A model generated the notes under the pieces. That model did no database searches, had not been told where the DNA came from, and saw only the letters and a program-made list of their open reading frames with translations. Of a stretch of 64,000 bases of DNA, positions 46,803 to 55,989 are shown piece by piece. Origin of the DNA: Bacteroidaceae bacterium (GTDB taxonomy: Bacteria > Bacteroidota > Bacteroidia > Bacteroidales > Bacteroidaceae); the NCBI GenBank assembly GCA_024699495.1, contig JAILPK010000020.1, forward strand, positions 1 to 64,000, in the 5' to 3' direction. A program made the position numbers and the translations under genes. Every line of letters starts with the position of its first letter. The stretch's first letter is position 1.

Positions 46803-46841
46803 CTCCATAGCTAACCCTGTTAGTTATGGAGGTTTTCTTTT
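46803..46841 (+). terminator. Terminator of tRNA-Ser
   Basis: CTCCATAGCTAAC (46803-46815) and GTTAGTTATGGAG (46819-46831) form a 13-bp stem with one G-U pair, followed by GTTTTCTTTT. Confidence 0.92.
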
Positions 46842-46876
46842 ATGACATTCAACCAACAAGCTCTAAGAATTATCCA

Positions 46877-47132
46877 AGCTCAGAGATATTCATGATATTT
46901 ATAGCGGCTTAGAGAATTTTATCCCGGCTTAGAGATATTTATGCCAGCTTGTAGAAACTATGCCAGCTCAGAGAAATTTATAGCGGCTTAAAGAAACTAT
47001 CCCAGCTTAGAGATATTTATGCCAACTTGTAGAAACTATACCAGCTCAGAGAATTTTATCCCGGCTTAGAGATATTTATACCAGCTTAGAGAAATTTATA
47101 GCGGCTTAAAGAAACTATCCAGGCTCAGAGAA
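46877..47132. repeat. About thirteen copies of a 19-20 bp unit
   Basis: Units run GCTTAGAGATATTTATGCCA, GCTTGTAGAAACTATGCCA, GCTCAGAGAAATTTATAGCG and GCTTAAAGAAACTATCCCA, in a partly ordered succession. The array lies just downstream of tRNA-Ser and its last copy supplies the stop codon of the receiver-like fragment on the minus strand. It is part of the 838-bp gene-poor interval 46796-47633. Confidence 0.92.
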
Positions 47133-47259
47133 GCACCAGCTGCACTGCTGGATTATTGCGGACTATCTGCATCGCCTCCTTCGGTCCCTCGGCCAGAGCC
47201 ACCTCATACTCGTTGCGCTCCAGTATGAGCTTCAGCGAGAGCCCACAAATTTTCATCAT
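47125..47259 (-). pseudogene. Possible remnant of a response-regulator receiver domain
   Basis: A 44-residue minus-strand frame contains LKLILERNEYEVALAEGPKE followed by AMQIVRNNPAVQLVLL. This is the alpha1-beta2-alpha2-beta3 pattern of a receiver domain (the usual form is like ILEREGYEV then DLVLLD). It stops at the tandem repeats, just before the phospho-acceptor Asp would come, and the upstream part lacks the acidic pair. I infer a decayed gene whose 3' part was lost or replaced by the repeat array. The match is short. Confidence 0.4.
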
Positions 47260-47349
47260 AAGAATTAGGCTATCCCAACAAATTATATCTCCTATATGGT
47301 TTTCTTGTTCACTGTATTATTCAGCGATATTCAATCTAAGTGTATCAAA

Positions 47350-47415
47350 AAATACATCGAGGTGTATTCACAAATACATCAAGGTGTATTCACAAATACA
47401 TCAAGGTGTATTTGC
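47350..47415. repeat. Three 22-bp units with internal dyad
   Basis: Three direct copies, each with AATACATCAAGGTGTATT (first copy has G for one A). Each unit is itself a near-palindrome, AATACATC with GGTGTATT. Such spaced palindromes can be operator sites or RNA hairpins, but no gene start lies close by: the nearest is the end of the minus-strand peptidase gene. The sequence 47416-47540 shows nothing I can support. Confidence 0.8.
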
Positions 47416-47535
47416 GCGCATGAAAACATGCTAAACAAAGGGAAAAAAGCTGGAATGAATCGCGACTTAAGATGCGGGCGTGGATTGGCGAAGATATTGA
47501 AATTGCATTGCTGCATAGCATTGAAGAACGGGGTT

Positions 47536-47581
47536 AAATAAGATTCATCCGCAACACATGTTTCCATGCATTGCGGATGAA
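47536..47581 (-). terminator. Probable terminator of the yidC-S9 peptidase unit
   Basis: TTCATCCGCAA (47544-47554) and its complement (47571-47581) form an 11-bp stem. On the minus strand it is followed by TCTTATTT, a weak T run. It lies about 55 bp past the peptidase stop. Confidence 0.55.
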
Positions 47582-47633
47582 AATAAGAGTGCTACCCTAC
47601 TTATAGCGGGCAGCATTATAGTCTGTGTTATTT

Positions 47634-49979
47634 CTATTTCAACCAGCGACTAAGCCAATCGAAGAAGGTGCGCTGCCAAAGGATGCCATTCTGAGGTTTC
47701 AGCACCCAGTGATTCTCGTCGGGATAGAGAAGCAGTTCTGCCTCTATGCCACGCATTCGGGCTGCGTTGAAGGCAGACATCCCCTGAGTGGCATTTATAC
47801 GATAGTCCTTCTCACCATGTATGCAAAGGATAGGGGTATCCCACTTGTCAACGCTGAGATGTGGAGAGTTCTTATAAGTGCGGTCAGCATTTGCGGTGCG
47901 GTCCTGGTTCCAGTAAGCATCATCATATTCCCAATTGGAGAACCAGTTTTCTTCAGTCTCAGTGTACATAGCTTCAAGATTGAAAGCTCCGTCATGCGAT
48001 ATGAAACACTTGAAGCGCTTGTCATGATGTCCGGCAAGATAATAGACACTGAAGCCGCCGAAGCTGGCTCCTACAGCGCCAAGACGGTCGCGGTCAACAA
48101 ACGGGAGAGAGTCACAAGCATCATCTATGGCGCTGAGATAGTCGTTCATGCACTGGCCAGTCCAGTCGCCTGAAATCTCTTCAAGCCAATCCTGCCCGAA
48201 GCCCGGAAGACCGCGGCGGTTAGGAGCAATGATGACATACCCCTGTGCTGCCATTATGTAGAAATTCCACCGGTAGCTCCAGAATTGAGATACAGGTGAC
48301 TGCGGCCCACCTTCACAGAAGAGAAGTGTCGGATATTTCTTTGACGGGTCAAAGTGGGGCGGTTTGATAACCCAATAGAGCAGTTTCTGGTTATCAGTAG
48401 TCTGACACCATCGCGGCTCAGAGCTTCCGGGTGAAAGCTGTGAGAGGATGTGGTCATTTTCTGCAGTCAGCCTTGTGATATCTACGAGAGCGGAATCAAC
48501 AAGAGTTATTGTAGAAGAGGTATTTTCCTCATTCTCTGCTGAAGAGGGAGAGTCAGCAACGGAAACCTCCGAAGAGGAGATATTGACTAAATAGAGGTCT
48601 GAGGGATGGAAGAAATCGTGGCGCTCCATCAGCAGAAGAGTTTTCTCTGCCCCGTTTTCCTCTCCCCTATTTTGTGATACAAACTTAAGACTTCCCCAGT
48701 CCGCCTGATCATTGGTCAACTGCTTTACTTCACCCTCGAGATTAGTGGAATAAAGATTTTCTGTGGCATGCCAGACTCCGATGAAATATATGGTTTTGTT
48801 GTCGTCAGCCCATACAAAATCATCTACATTACTGTCAAATACCTCTGTGACATAACGCTTCTCACCGGTTTGGATATCACAGACACACAGACGCTGTCTG
48901 TCTGCCTCATACCCATCTCGCTGCATAGAAAGCCATGCTACGTAGCGGCCATCTGGAGAGAACTTGGGATTCTGGTCATATCCGGGGTTGTTTACAAGAT
49001 TATCCCCACTGTTGACTGGCTGGTTGCGCAAGGCCTTTGAGGGGTCAACCGACTGCAGATAGGCAGATGCTGCTGTAACAGCGTCTCCAAAGGAGGAGCC
49101 GCTCTTACACAAATTCCTGGCCGACTTGACATCGTGAGAGTTTACATCATACAGGAAGATGTCCGAGTCTGTGCTAATGCTGTAGGCAAGCCCAGTTCTT
49201 ACACGACAGGTGAAGGCAATGAGGTTACTGTCGTCGTCCCCGTCAGCATTTTGCCATGCTATCTGCTCCACGCCTCCGAACGGCTCCATAGGGCACTCGT
49301 AGGGCAGGCCTTCCAGGATGTCATATTCTTCGCCAGATTCCAGATTCAGCACGAAAGGATGCGGTATGCTTTCTACATAGTGATCCCAATGGCGATACAT
49401 GAGATCAGTGATTACCAGCCCCGTACTCTTGGGCAAATCAGCCGGACGCTCCTTGATAATATCGTGGTATGGAACTGTCTTTATCAGAATAACATGCTTG
49501 CCCGACGGAGAGAAGAGGAAGTCATTGACAGCCCCTTCAGTATGTGTAAGCTGACGGCGTTTCTTCCCGTCGGCATTCATTGTCCAGATATCTCCCTTGA
49601 GAAGGAATGCGATGTTGTCATTGTCAATCCAAGACGGAGAGGAGCCAAGGCCGGTAAGGGCGGGAGCAGCCGCAGACGTTTTGGATGCAGCCTTTGCCTT
49701 CTGCCCTTTCTTCTTTTCCTGAGCGGAAATATTCTGGATATAGATGACAGAGTTGCTGCGATTCTCCTTCACGCTATAATACGTGACCTGATATGCAACC
49801 TTGCCGCCGTCCGGCGAAGTGCTGTAAGCGCCGATGCGCCCCATAGCCCACAGAGCTTCAGGTGTCAGGACATCGTTTTCCAGCTGGATATCGCTGCGGG
49901 AAATCATCTTCTTGCTGTCGTCCTGTTTGCAAGCTGTCATAGTAGCTATTACCAAGAGGATTAATGTTAGGCGTTTCAT
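47634..49979 (-). CDS. S9-family (prolyl oligopeptidase-type) lipoprotein peptidase
   Basis: A 781-residue serine peptidase with a lipobox (TMTAC, Cys17), so attached to a membrane in the envelope. The N-terminal part is a beta-propeller with WD-like TolB repeats (SPDGGKVAYQV, FSPSGKHVILIK, FSPDGRYVAWLS). The C-terminal hydrolase has GASFGGF near residue 640 (Ser), GEKDYRI near 724 (Asp) and DENHWV near 756 (His). Members release dipeptides or acyl-amino acids. A Ser/Ala-rich insertion (KKKGQKAKAASKTSAAAPA) sits in the propeller. It begins 6 bp after yidC. Confidence 0.92.
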   Translation of the reverse strand: MKRLTLILLVIATMTACKQDDSKKMISRSDIQLENDVLTPEALWAMGRIGAYSTSPDGGKVAYQVTYYSVKENRSNSVIYIQNISAQEKKKGQKAKAASKTSAAAPALTGLGSSPSWIDNDNIAFLLKGDIWTMNADGKKRRQLTHTEGAVNDFLFSPSGKHVILIKTVPYHDIIKERPADLPKSTGLVITDLMYRHWDHYVESIPHPFVLNLESGEEYDILEGLPYECPMEPFGGVEQIAWQNADGDDDSNLIAFTCRVRTGLAYSISTDSDIFLYDVNSHDVKSARNLCKSGSSFGDAVTAASAYLQSVDPSKALRNQPVNSGDNLVNNPGYDQNPKFSPDGRYVAWLSMQRDGYEADRQRLCVCDIQTGEKRYVTEVFDSNVDDFVWADDNKTIYFIGVWHATENLYSTNLEGEVKQLTNDQADWGSLKFVSQNRGEENGAEKTLLLMERHDFFHPSDLYLVNISSSEVSVADSPSSAENEENTSSTITLVDSALVDITRLTAENDHILSQLSPGSSEPRWCQTTDNQKLLYWVIKPPHFDPSKKYPTLLFCEGGPQSPVSQFWSYRWNFYIMAAQGYVIIAPNRRGLPGFGQDWLEEISGDWTGQCMNDYLSAIDDACDSLPFVDRDRLGAVGASFGGFSVYYLAGHHDKRFKCFISHDGAFNLEAMYTETEENWFSNWEYDDAYWNQDRTANADRTYKNSPHLSVDKWDTPILCIHGEKDYRINATQGMSAFNAARMRGIEAELLLYPDENHWVLKPQNGILWQRTFFDWLSRWLK

Positions 49980-49985
49980 AATCGA

Positions 49986-51875
49986 TTATTTCTTTTGTTG
50001 TTGACGCTGTTGCTCCTCAATTTGTTTCTGCATTGCAGCCAGATGGGCAGCCATACCTGATTGCTTTTTGGGGTTAGAAGCATTCTTTGCCTTGTATGCC
50101 TCGAGCTGTGCAAGCAGTTTCTCATCATTAGTAGTCTTTCTGAGCACCCACATTATTAAAATAGATGTGAAGCCGGAAAGGAAGTAATAGTAGTTAAGAC
50201 CGGAACTATAGTTATTGAACATGAAGAAGAACATGAGCGGCATCAGATACATCATCCATCGCATCATCTTCATCGACTGTTCCTGCTCTGGAGACATTAC
50301 TGCGTTTTGCTGCTGTTTCATGGAAATCCAGGTGTTGCCGATCTGCATCAGACAGAAAAGCACGCAGAATATACTCAGGTGGTCGCCAATAAGCCAGATA
50401 TCTTTGTTCCAATGTATAATATCATCGTATGCAGACAGGTCGTCGGCCCACAGGAAACTCTGTCCGCGCAGCTCAATAGCGTTAGGTACGAAGTTGAACA
50501 GCGCAATCCAGATAGGCATCTGGATAAGCATTGGCAGACATCCGCCCATTGGAGAAACGCCATACTGGGAATAGAGTTGCATCATCTCCTGCTGTTTCTT
50601 CATGGCATCCTCCTGCTTCGGATATTTGGCATTCAGCTCGTCCACTTTGGGTTTGAGAACGCGCATACGTGCGCTGGCCAGATAGCTCTTCTTTGTAGCC
50701 GGATAAACGAGTGCTTTGACTATAATGGTCAGGAGGAGGAGTACAAGCCCCATGTGCAAGCCGAATCCCTTAAGCCAGTCAAAGAGGTAAATGATAAACC
50801 AACGGTTAATCCATCTTACGATAGGCCAGCCGAGATACACCAGATCTTCGAGTTCGAGGTCCTTATCCTTCACAATACTCAGAGCGTTGTGGTCTTTGAG
50901 TGTGTGGAAATCATTGGGGCCGAAATAGAACTGCAGTTGTGTGGGCTGCTTGCCGCTTGGGTCAAAGCCGGTGTGCAGAGTAGCCTCATAATTCTTCAGA
51001 TAGCCCTGCCCTTTCTCATACAACTGAGATTTCAGATGCGAACCGGAGAATGACTGGTGGCTGATGAGAACAGCCGAGAAGAACTGATTTTTGAATGCGA
51101 CCCAATCGAGATTCTCATCGATATCATCGTCGTCATCCGACGTCTCGCTCAAGTTCTTTGTCTTGCCGTCAGTACGATGATAGCGGATACAAGCGTAGCG
51201 CTGCTCGAAGTCAAAGCCTTTCTCCAACTGCCGTGCGCGGTCTGTCCACTTAAGGTCAAGCGAGTTCATCGATGGGGAGAAGAGGTCTGAGATGCCGTTG
51301 GCCTGAAGCGTCATGTCCAACATATAAGCATCCGGACGCAGGCTGTAAATGAAATCCAGAGAACCATTCCCTAACGGCAGGCTGAGCTTTAGCGACTGGG
51401 TACCCGGCTCCGAGCCATCTGCAACAGCTGCTGGCTGGAAATAGAGCTCGGAGGTGATAATATTCTCCTGCTTTCCTTCGAGCATCAGGGTAAGAGAGGC
51501 ATCCTCGTGCGTTAGCAGCCGAACCGGTTGTTTCTGCTGGTCATTATAATTCTTGAGAACGACTTCCTCTACTACTCCCCCATGCGAGTTTACTGTCACG
51601 CGCACATTCTTGTTCTCAAGAGTGAAACGCTGTTCTTCGCCTTGGCGGGCCTGGAAAAGAGCCGAGGTCGAATCGTGGCGCGCTGCTTCAGCCTTGACGG
51701 CCTCCATCTCCTTGCGGTTCTGCTCAGCAACGAGAGCTTCTTTTTGCTGCACAGCAGCGATTGAGTCAGCTTCCAGCTGTGCACGGATCTGCTCTTCAGA
51801 TGGTTTGCTATACCAAGTGAAAGCAATAAAAACGAGGGCCATTAGGAAGAAGCCCCACATTGTATTTTTGTCCAT
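49986..51875 (-). CDS. yidC: Membrane protein insertase YidC
   Basis: YidC inserts and folds inner-membrane proteins, alone or with SecYEG. The 629 residues have an N-terminal span (MWGFFLMALVFIAFTWYSKP), a large periplasmic beta domain to about residue 350, and the conserved five-span core with the groove (LKPKVDELNAKYPKQEDAMK, then YSQYGVSPMGGCLPMLIQMP). An acidic stretch DDDDIDENLD lies in the periplasmic domain. The C-terminal tail is Lys/Gln-rich. It lies between engB and the S9 peptidase in a minus-strand unit. Confidence 0.97.
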   Translation of the reverse strand: MDKNTMWGFFLMALVFIAFTWYSKPSEEQIRAQLEADSIAAVQQKEALVAEQNRKEMEAVKAEAARHDSTSALFQARQGEEQRFTLENKNVRVTVNSHGGVVEEVVLKNYNDQQKQPVRLLTHEDASLTLMLEGKQENIITSELYFQPAAVADGSEPGTQSLKLSLPLGNGSLDFIYSLRPDAYMLDMTLQANGISDLFSPSMNSLDLKWTDRARQLEKGFDFEQRYACIRYHRTDGKTKNLSETSDDDDDIDENLDWVAFKNQFFSAVLISHQSFSGSHLKSQLYEKGQGYLKNYEATLHTGFDPSGKQPTQLQFYFGPNDFHTLKDHNALSIVKDKDLELEDLVYLGWPIVRWINRWFIIYLFDWLKGFGLHMGLVLLLLTIIVKALVYPATKKSYLASARMRVLKPKVDELNAKYPKQEDAMKKQQEMMQLYSQYGVSPMGGCLPMLIQMPIWIALFNFVPNAIELRGQSFLWADDLSAYDDIIHWNKDIWLIGDHLSIFCVLFCLMQIGNTWISMKQQQNAVMSPEQEQSMKMMRWMMYLMPLMFFFMFNNYSSGLNYYYFLSGFTSILIMWVLRKTTNDEKLLAQLEAYKAKNASNPKKQSGMAAHLAAMQKQIEEQQRQQQKK

Positions 51876-51896
51876 TCTTTATTATATATTTATGGC

Positions 51897-52502
51897 TTAT
51901 AAACCTTGGTTAATTGATTCTATGTAAGAGAGCAGCTCTTCTCTGCCTGTCCCCTTCTCTGCCGACGTTATAAAGTACGGAGGAAGCGGCTCCCACTGCT
52001 CGCTGAGACGTCTCATATACGCCTCTATGTTTTCGTTCAGCTTCGCACGGCTCAGTTTATCCGCTTTGGTAAATACTATGCTGAAAGGGATTCCGCTCTC
52101 TCCGAGCCATTCCATAAATTCGAGATCTATGGTCTGCGGTTCCAGACGGCAGTCGATGAGCAGGAAGAGATTGGTCATTTCCTCTCTTTGCAATATGTAG
52201 CTGGAAATCATCTGCTCCAGTTTTGAGCGTTCTTTCTTGCTGCGCTTGGCGAAACCGTAGCCGGGCAAATCCACGAGATACCACTCTCCTCTGTTGATGC
52301 TGAAATGATTTATCAGCAAAGTCTTGCCGGGGGTAGCGCTGGTCTTGGCCAAGCTCTTGAATCCCGTGAGCATATTTATCAGGCTCGACTTGCCCACATT
52401 AGAGCGGCCAATGAAGGCGTATTCCGGGCTTTTATGCTGCGGGCACTGGCTTATAAAAGCGCTGCTCTTAAGATACTCAGCTTTGGAAATATTCATAAGC
52501 AA
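51897..52502 (-). CDS. engB: Ribosome biogenesis GTP-binding protein EngB/YsxC
   Basis: A 201-residue TRAFAC GTPase for late 50S subunit assembly. [12 protein letters not shown] is the P-loop, [12 protein letters not shown] is G3 and TKADKLSR is G4. Length and order fit the family. It is 12 bp after DUF3078 and 21 bp before yidC, so part of one unit. Confidence 0.96.
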   Translation of the reverse strand: MLMNISKAEYLKSSAFISQCPQHKSPEYAFIGRSNVGKSSLINMLTGFKSLAKTSATPGKTLLINHFSINRGEWYLVDLPGYGFAKRSKKERSKLEQMISSYILQREEMTNLFLLIDCRLEPQTIDLEFMEWLGESGIPFSIVFTKADKLSRAKLNENIEAYMRRLSEQWEPLPPYFITSAEKGTGREELLSYIESINQGL

Positions 52503-52514
52503 ACGACATGAATC

Positions 52515-53909
52515 TTAGAAATCGTATGAGAGGCCAAGACTCAGCCACTCTTTGAACATCCAGTGGGTTTCTCTGGCACTGTCATCTTGCAGTGTTCCGT
52601 CATCGTTCTTCTTCAGATTGTAATATCTGGTATCATCAAAACGCGGATAGAAGAACAGGTTTGTGCTGAGGTATTTGTTGATTGTGAAGTTGATTTTGTT
52701 CTCACACTCGATAAGAGTATATTTCATATTTGAGAACCAATATGTGCGGTTGGTCCACTTCACATTCTTCACTATTTCCCATGTGAAGTTTATGTTAATA
52801 CTCGGACCGAAGTCGTGCTTCGCATGCTTCCCCTCGTCTATGCCATAGCGTGTGACGAGTTCATCCGGACGCACATAGGTGATGTTGTGGGAAATCGGAG
52901 AGATATAAACCGAACTGTTGAAGCGCTCTTTCTTCAGCTTATAGTCCATACCCACAGAAATCCTCGAATAGAACGGCGCAAGAAAAGCAGAGACGCGGTC
53001 CTGGCTGTTGTTAGGATACGTAGGATAAGGCTGGGTCTGCAGTTGCACCTGAGCTGTGTAGTTCCAATGTGCTGAGGCCTTGAAACCGAATTTCGTGGTG
53101 AAACGCAGCAGGTTGTTGGTGGCACGGAACTTGTGATAATCATCACTCTGAGAAGTCTGGAATCCGAGCTGTGCCTCAAACTTGTTGTCCCATTGTATCT
53201 TCTGCTTGTTGTCATAATTGGCCTCTATGGCCAGCATTCCGAGCATAGCATAGTTCTTCTCACCTCCCTGATACCAGTTGGCAGAGAAATAAGTCTGTGT
53301 GAACTGCAACGAGCCATTACCCTTTATTTTCCAAAAGTTAGGACGCGTAGCTATGGGCTGCACAATATCAATATCCAGACCGACATCCTCACTTTCTACG
53401 CGGTCTGCCAGGCGCACTTCCTCCTTGATCTTCTGTTTGGAAAGGTCTGAGCGCAGTTTCCCCACATTCTGGAGAGAATATTGAGTCGTTGTGAAAAGAT
53501 TCGGATGTGTTACATAAGCCACATTCAGCATGTTATTGATGGATTCATCTCTCGTGAGCTGCTCATCCTCCGTGCTGCCAAGCCCCCTCAGCGGGCGAAC
53601 AGGTGCCGACTGGTCATCGCCACCTATACCCATAGTCTGCTGTAGAGCACTGGAATAGACCGTTCCAGGGGCAAACAGACGGAAATAATAGGGACTGGGT
53701 GATTTAGCCTTTTTGCCCTTAGCCACCTGATTCCGCTTCTCTACGAGCAACGTCAAAGAGTCTGAATACTGGTTCAATACTGTGCCAAGTTCAGTTATTA
53801 GGCTATCTAATTTGATGCTGTCTGTTGTCGTAACAACTTCCATGACCACCTTTGCCTGGGCACAAGGCATGGCCATCAAGAATGCAGATACAATTATAAA
53901 TCTTTTCAT
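52515..53909 (-). CDS. DUF3078 outer-membrane-type protein
   Basis: A 464-residue exported protein. The start at MKRFIIVSAFLMAMPCAQA is preferred over one 11 codons upstream because it makes a normal signal peptide and places the consensus promoter at a proper distance. The second half has the barrel-like repeats typical of DUF3078 (WKIKGNGSLQFTQTYFSANW and YQGGEKNYAMLGMLAIEANY) and ends in LSLGLSYDF with a terminal Phe. Function unknown; related proteins are outer-membrane barrels. It heads the unit DUF3078-engB-yidC-S9 peptidase. Confidence 0.85.
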   Translation of the reverse strand: MKRFIIVSAFLMAMPCAQAKVVMEVVTTTDSIKLDSLITELGTVLNQYSDSLTLLVEKRNQVAKGKKAKSPSPYYFRLFAPGTVYSSALQQTMGIGGDDQSAPVRPLRGLGSTEDEQLTRDESINNMLNVAYVTHPNLFTTTQYSLQNVGKLRSDLSKQKIKEEVRLADRVESEDVGLDIDIVQPIATRPNFWKIKGNGSLQFTQTYFSANWYQGGEKNYAMLGMLAIEANYDNKQKIQWDNKFEAQLGFQTSQSDDYHKFRATNNLLRFTTKFGFKASAHWNYTAQVQLQTQPYPTYPNNSQDRVSAFLAPFYSRISVGMDYKLKKERFNSSVYISPISHNITYVRPDELVTRYGIDEGKHAKHDFGPSININFTWEIVKNVKWTNRTYWFSNMKYTLIECENKINFTINKYLSTNLFFYPRFDDTRYYNLKKNDDGTLQDDSARETHWMFKEWLSLGLSYDF

Positions 53910-53928
53910 TTTCTTACAAATTTGGCTG

Positions 53929-53958
53929 CAAAGATACGACAAAACAAGCTAATATCAA
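53929..53958 (-). promoter_or_regulatory. Promoter of the DUF3078-yidC unit
   Basis: On the minus strand TTG (53956-53958), 19 bp, TATCTTTG (53929-53936) fits the consensus exactly, 19 bp before the chosen start. Confidence 0.85.
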
Positions 53959-53999
53959 AAAAAAGGGATAATTATTGCATTATAGCCGCACCTTTTTAC

Positions 54000-54007
54000 T
54001 ACTTTTG
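54000..54007 (+). promoter_or_regulatory. -7 box for the BadF-type kinase gene
   Basis: TACTTTTG followed by C fits TAnnTTTG, 49 bp before the start. A TTG at 53975-53977 is 22 bp upstream. It faces away from the DUF3078 promoter. Confidence 0.6.
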
Positions 54008-54056
54008 CGTCATCAAACAATATCTGAAATCGGATTACACTTAAATTCTACGTGCA

Positions 54057-54959
54057 ATGAAATTGATAGCAGACAGCGGTTCCACAAAAACAACCTGGTG
54101 TCTTATATGTGAGGAAAAATCAGAACAAAGCCAGACATTTTACACTGGTATGGGAATAAATCCGGTGAGAGATGATGAAGCCTGCATACTCAGCGCTCTT
54201 AAAGAAGTGAGCGATTGGGTGTGCGGAAGCAGGACATCTGCAGCGAAAACTGTCACAAATGCCGACATCAGCGAAATATATTTCTATGGCGCAGGCTGCC
54301 TGCCTACAACAATTCCAACGATTATACGGCTGCTCTCCGGGATATTCCCCAATGCACACATCGAAGTAGCCTCGGACCTCCTCGGAGCCGCACGTGCATT
54401 ATGCGGCAGGAACGAGGGTATTGCCTGCATTCTCGGAACCGGTTCCAACAGCGGGTTGTATGATGGTTGCCAAATCGTTTCCAACGTCTCCCCGATGGGT
54501 TGGATTCTTGGTGATGAAGGCAGCGGGGCCGTGCTCGGGCGCACACTTGTATCTGAAATATACAAAGGGGCTTTGCGGCATCTGCGCGACGAGTTTGAGC
54601 AAGACTTCCTCCCTACAGTCACCGATATCAAGCAACCTCCCCAAGCCACTGTCATTCAGGCTGTGTATCGCAGCAAGATGCCCAACAGATTCCTGGCTTC
54701 CCTTGTCCCGTTTCTTTCTCACCACAGGAAAGAACCCAGTGTGGGCGAATTACTCCGGAAATCATTCCGCGATTTCTTCCATCGCAATGTCGCTGCTTAT
54801 GCCCGCCCCGATTTATCTGTAAATTTTGTGGGTGGCGTTGCTGAAGAGTTTCAGAACGAGCTGAGAGCTGTTGCTTCGAGCGAAGGCTTTGATTTTGGGG
54901 CTGTTATGAAAGCTCCAATCAATGGGATTGTGCGTTACCATACGCACAGAGATGAATAA
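54057..54959 (+). CDS. BadF/BadG/BcrA-family kinase, N-acetylglucosamine kinase-like
   Basis: A 300-residue ASKHA-fold ATPase of the group that includes eukaryotic-type GlcNAc kinase. The phosphate-1 motif is ADSGSTKTTW at 4-13; YGAGC and CILGTGSNSGLYDG follow, and MGWILGDEGSGAVLGR holds the second phosphate loop. The family phosphorylates amino sugars after uptake or cell-wall recycling. It stands alone with its own promoter. GlcNAc, MurNAc or another substrate cannot be told from sequence. Confidence 0.88.
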   Translation: MKLIADSGSTKTTWCLICEEKSEQSQTFYTGMGINPVRDDEACILSALKEVSDWVCGSRTSAAKTVTNADISEIYFYGAGCLPTTIPTIIRLLSGIFPNAHIEVASDLLGAARALCGRNEGIACILGTGSNSGLYDGCQIVSNVSPMGWILGDEGSGAVLGRTLVSEIYKGALRHLRDEFEQDFLPTVTDIKQPPQATVIQAVYRSKMPNRFLASLVPFLSHHRKEPSVGELLRKSFRDFFHRNVAAYARPDLSVNFVGGVAEEFQNELRAVASSEGFDFGAVMKAPINGIVRYHTHRDE

Positions 54960-55020
54960 AAAATACATTTATATGCTAAATAACATATTCTGTTTAGACA
55001 CAACCAAACCAAAATCGTGC

Positions 55021-55028
55021 TATCTTTG
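55021..55028 (+). promoter_or_regulatory. -7 box of a possible small RNA
   Basis: TATCTTTG followed by CA is an exact match to TAnnTTTG with no gene start after it, only a terminator 61 bp downstream. No TTG lies at the expected upstream distance. Confidence 0.55.
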
Positions 55029-55034
55029 CAGCTG

Positions 55035-55125
55035 TTATCCTGAAAACAATCTTTTTACCTTAACCTAGCTAATACCTAATCGATGAACAAGGAGCCACTG
55101 TGAAGCGGCTCCTTGCTTTTTTTTT
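55035..55125 (+). ncRNA. Candidate small RNA (about 90 nt)
   Basis: Between an exact -7 box (55021-55028) and a strong terminator (55089-55125) there is no open frame longer than a six-residue one (MNKEPL at 55083). A transcript starting near 55035 would be about 90 nt and end in the hairpin. It lies between two convergent genes. The alternative is that the hairpin is only the end of the kinase mRNA and the -7 box is a chance match. Confidence 0.4.
55089..55125 (+). terminator. Terminator after the kinase gene or small RNA
   Basis: AAGGAGCC (55089-55096) pairs with GGCTCCTT (55107-55114), 10-nt loop, followed by GCTTTTTTTTTCC. Confidence 0.93.
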
Positions 55126-55171
55126 CCGGCCTCATTTTGAGGCTTTTATTGTGTGGGTCAATCTGAAGTTT

Positions 55172-55930
55172 TCAGTCTCTGCTGCGGCCGAAGAGGCGCA
55201 GGATATACAAGAAGAGGTTGATAAAGTCCAAATAAAGCGACAATGCGCCAAAGATAGCCACCTTTCCTATGCTGTTGCTGTCTGCCATACTCACCATCTG
55301 CTTTATCTTCTGGGTATCGTAAGCTGTCAGACCTACGAAAATGAAGACTCCGATATATGTGATTATGGAATCCAAGGTGTCATTTGCCCAAAACATATTT
55401 ATCACGCTGGCGATAATAATTCCGATCAGCCCCATGAAAAGCAGACCGCCCAAACCGGACAGGTCGCGCTTGGTTACGGCGCCAACCACAGACATAGCTC
55501 CGAACGTCAGAGCCGAAGCGGCAAAGGCAGAATATATGGCTCCGATTTCATAGGCAAAGAAGATGCTTGAGAGCACAAGACCGTTAAGCGCCGCATAGAC
55601 CAGAAACAGAAGTATGGCCGTGGATTGCTTCATGTTATTCAGACCTGCACTCAGCCATACCACTAAGGCGATTTCTACAATAAACAGGCCCCACATAACA
55701 ATTGAATTGCCAAAAATCACCTGAAGCAACTGAGGCGAACTTACTGTGTATAAGGCCACTCCAGCCGTGACAAGCAAGGCAATCATCATCCAGACATACA
55801 CCTTGGTCATCGCGCTTGCCATCAGACTGCCCGCACCAGACAGCACACCACCCTTGTCGTATGACATGCTGTCTCCGGACATAGCGCTCTTATTATAAGA
55901 TGAATCTGTTATTTCTTCGTAGTCATTCAT
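55172..55930 (-). CDS. Bax inhibitor-1/YccA family membrane protein
   Basis: A 252-residue protein with a polar N-terminus of about 33 residues and seven membrane spans. SMAMT-like ASAMTKVYVWMMIALLVTAG starts the first span; the family's pair of Asp residues near the end of the last spans appears in LTAYDTQKIKQM. Related proteins are calcium-leak channels or bind FtsH. It has no operon partner; both neighbouring spacers are over 200 bp. Confidence 0.92.
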   Translation of the reverse strand: MNDYEEITDSSYNKSAMSGDSMSYDKGGVLSGAGSLMASAMTKVYVWMMIALLVTAGVALYTVSSPQLLQVIFGNSIVMWGLFIVEIALVVWLSAGLNNMKQSTAILLFLVYAALNGLVLSSIFFAYEIGAIYSAFAASALTFGAMSVVGAVTKRDLSGLGGLLFMGLIGIIIASVINMFWANDTLDSIITYIGVFIFVGLTAYDTQKIKQMVSMADSNSIGKVAIFGALSLYLDFINLFLYILRLFGRSRD

Positions 55931-55989
55931 AATACTTCACTTTTTATTTTGGTTATGAGATAATCTAAGAATTAAGCTTCCGCCCCACC

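Noticed and set aside
47296-47541. Short plus-strand frames in the gene-poor interval, one ending in EDIEIALLHSIEERG
   Set aside because: They run through the 22-bp repeats or lack a start, and I recognise no homology. One could be another gene remnant but the evidence is too thin.
46709-47633. Integrated element at tRNA-Ser
   Set aside because: No integrase and no repeat of the tRNA 3' end is found downstream in the window.
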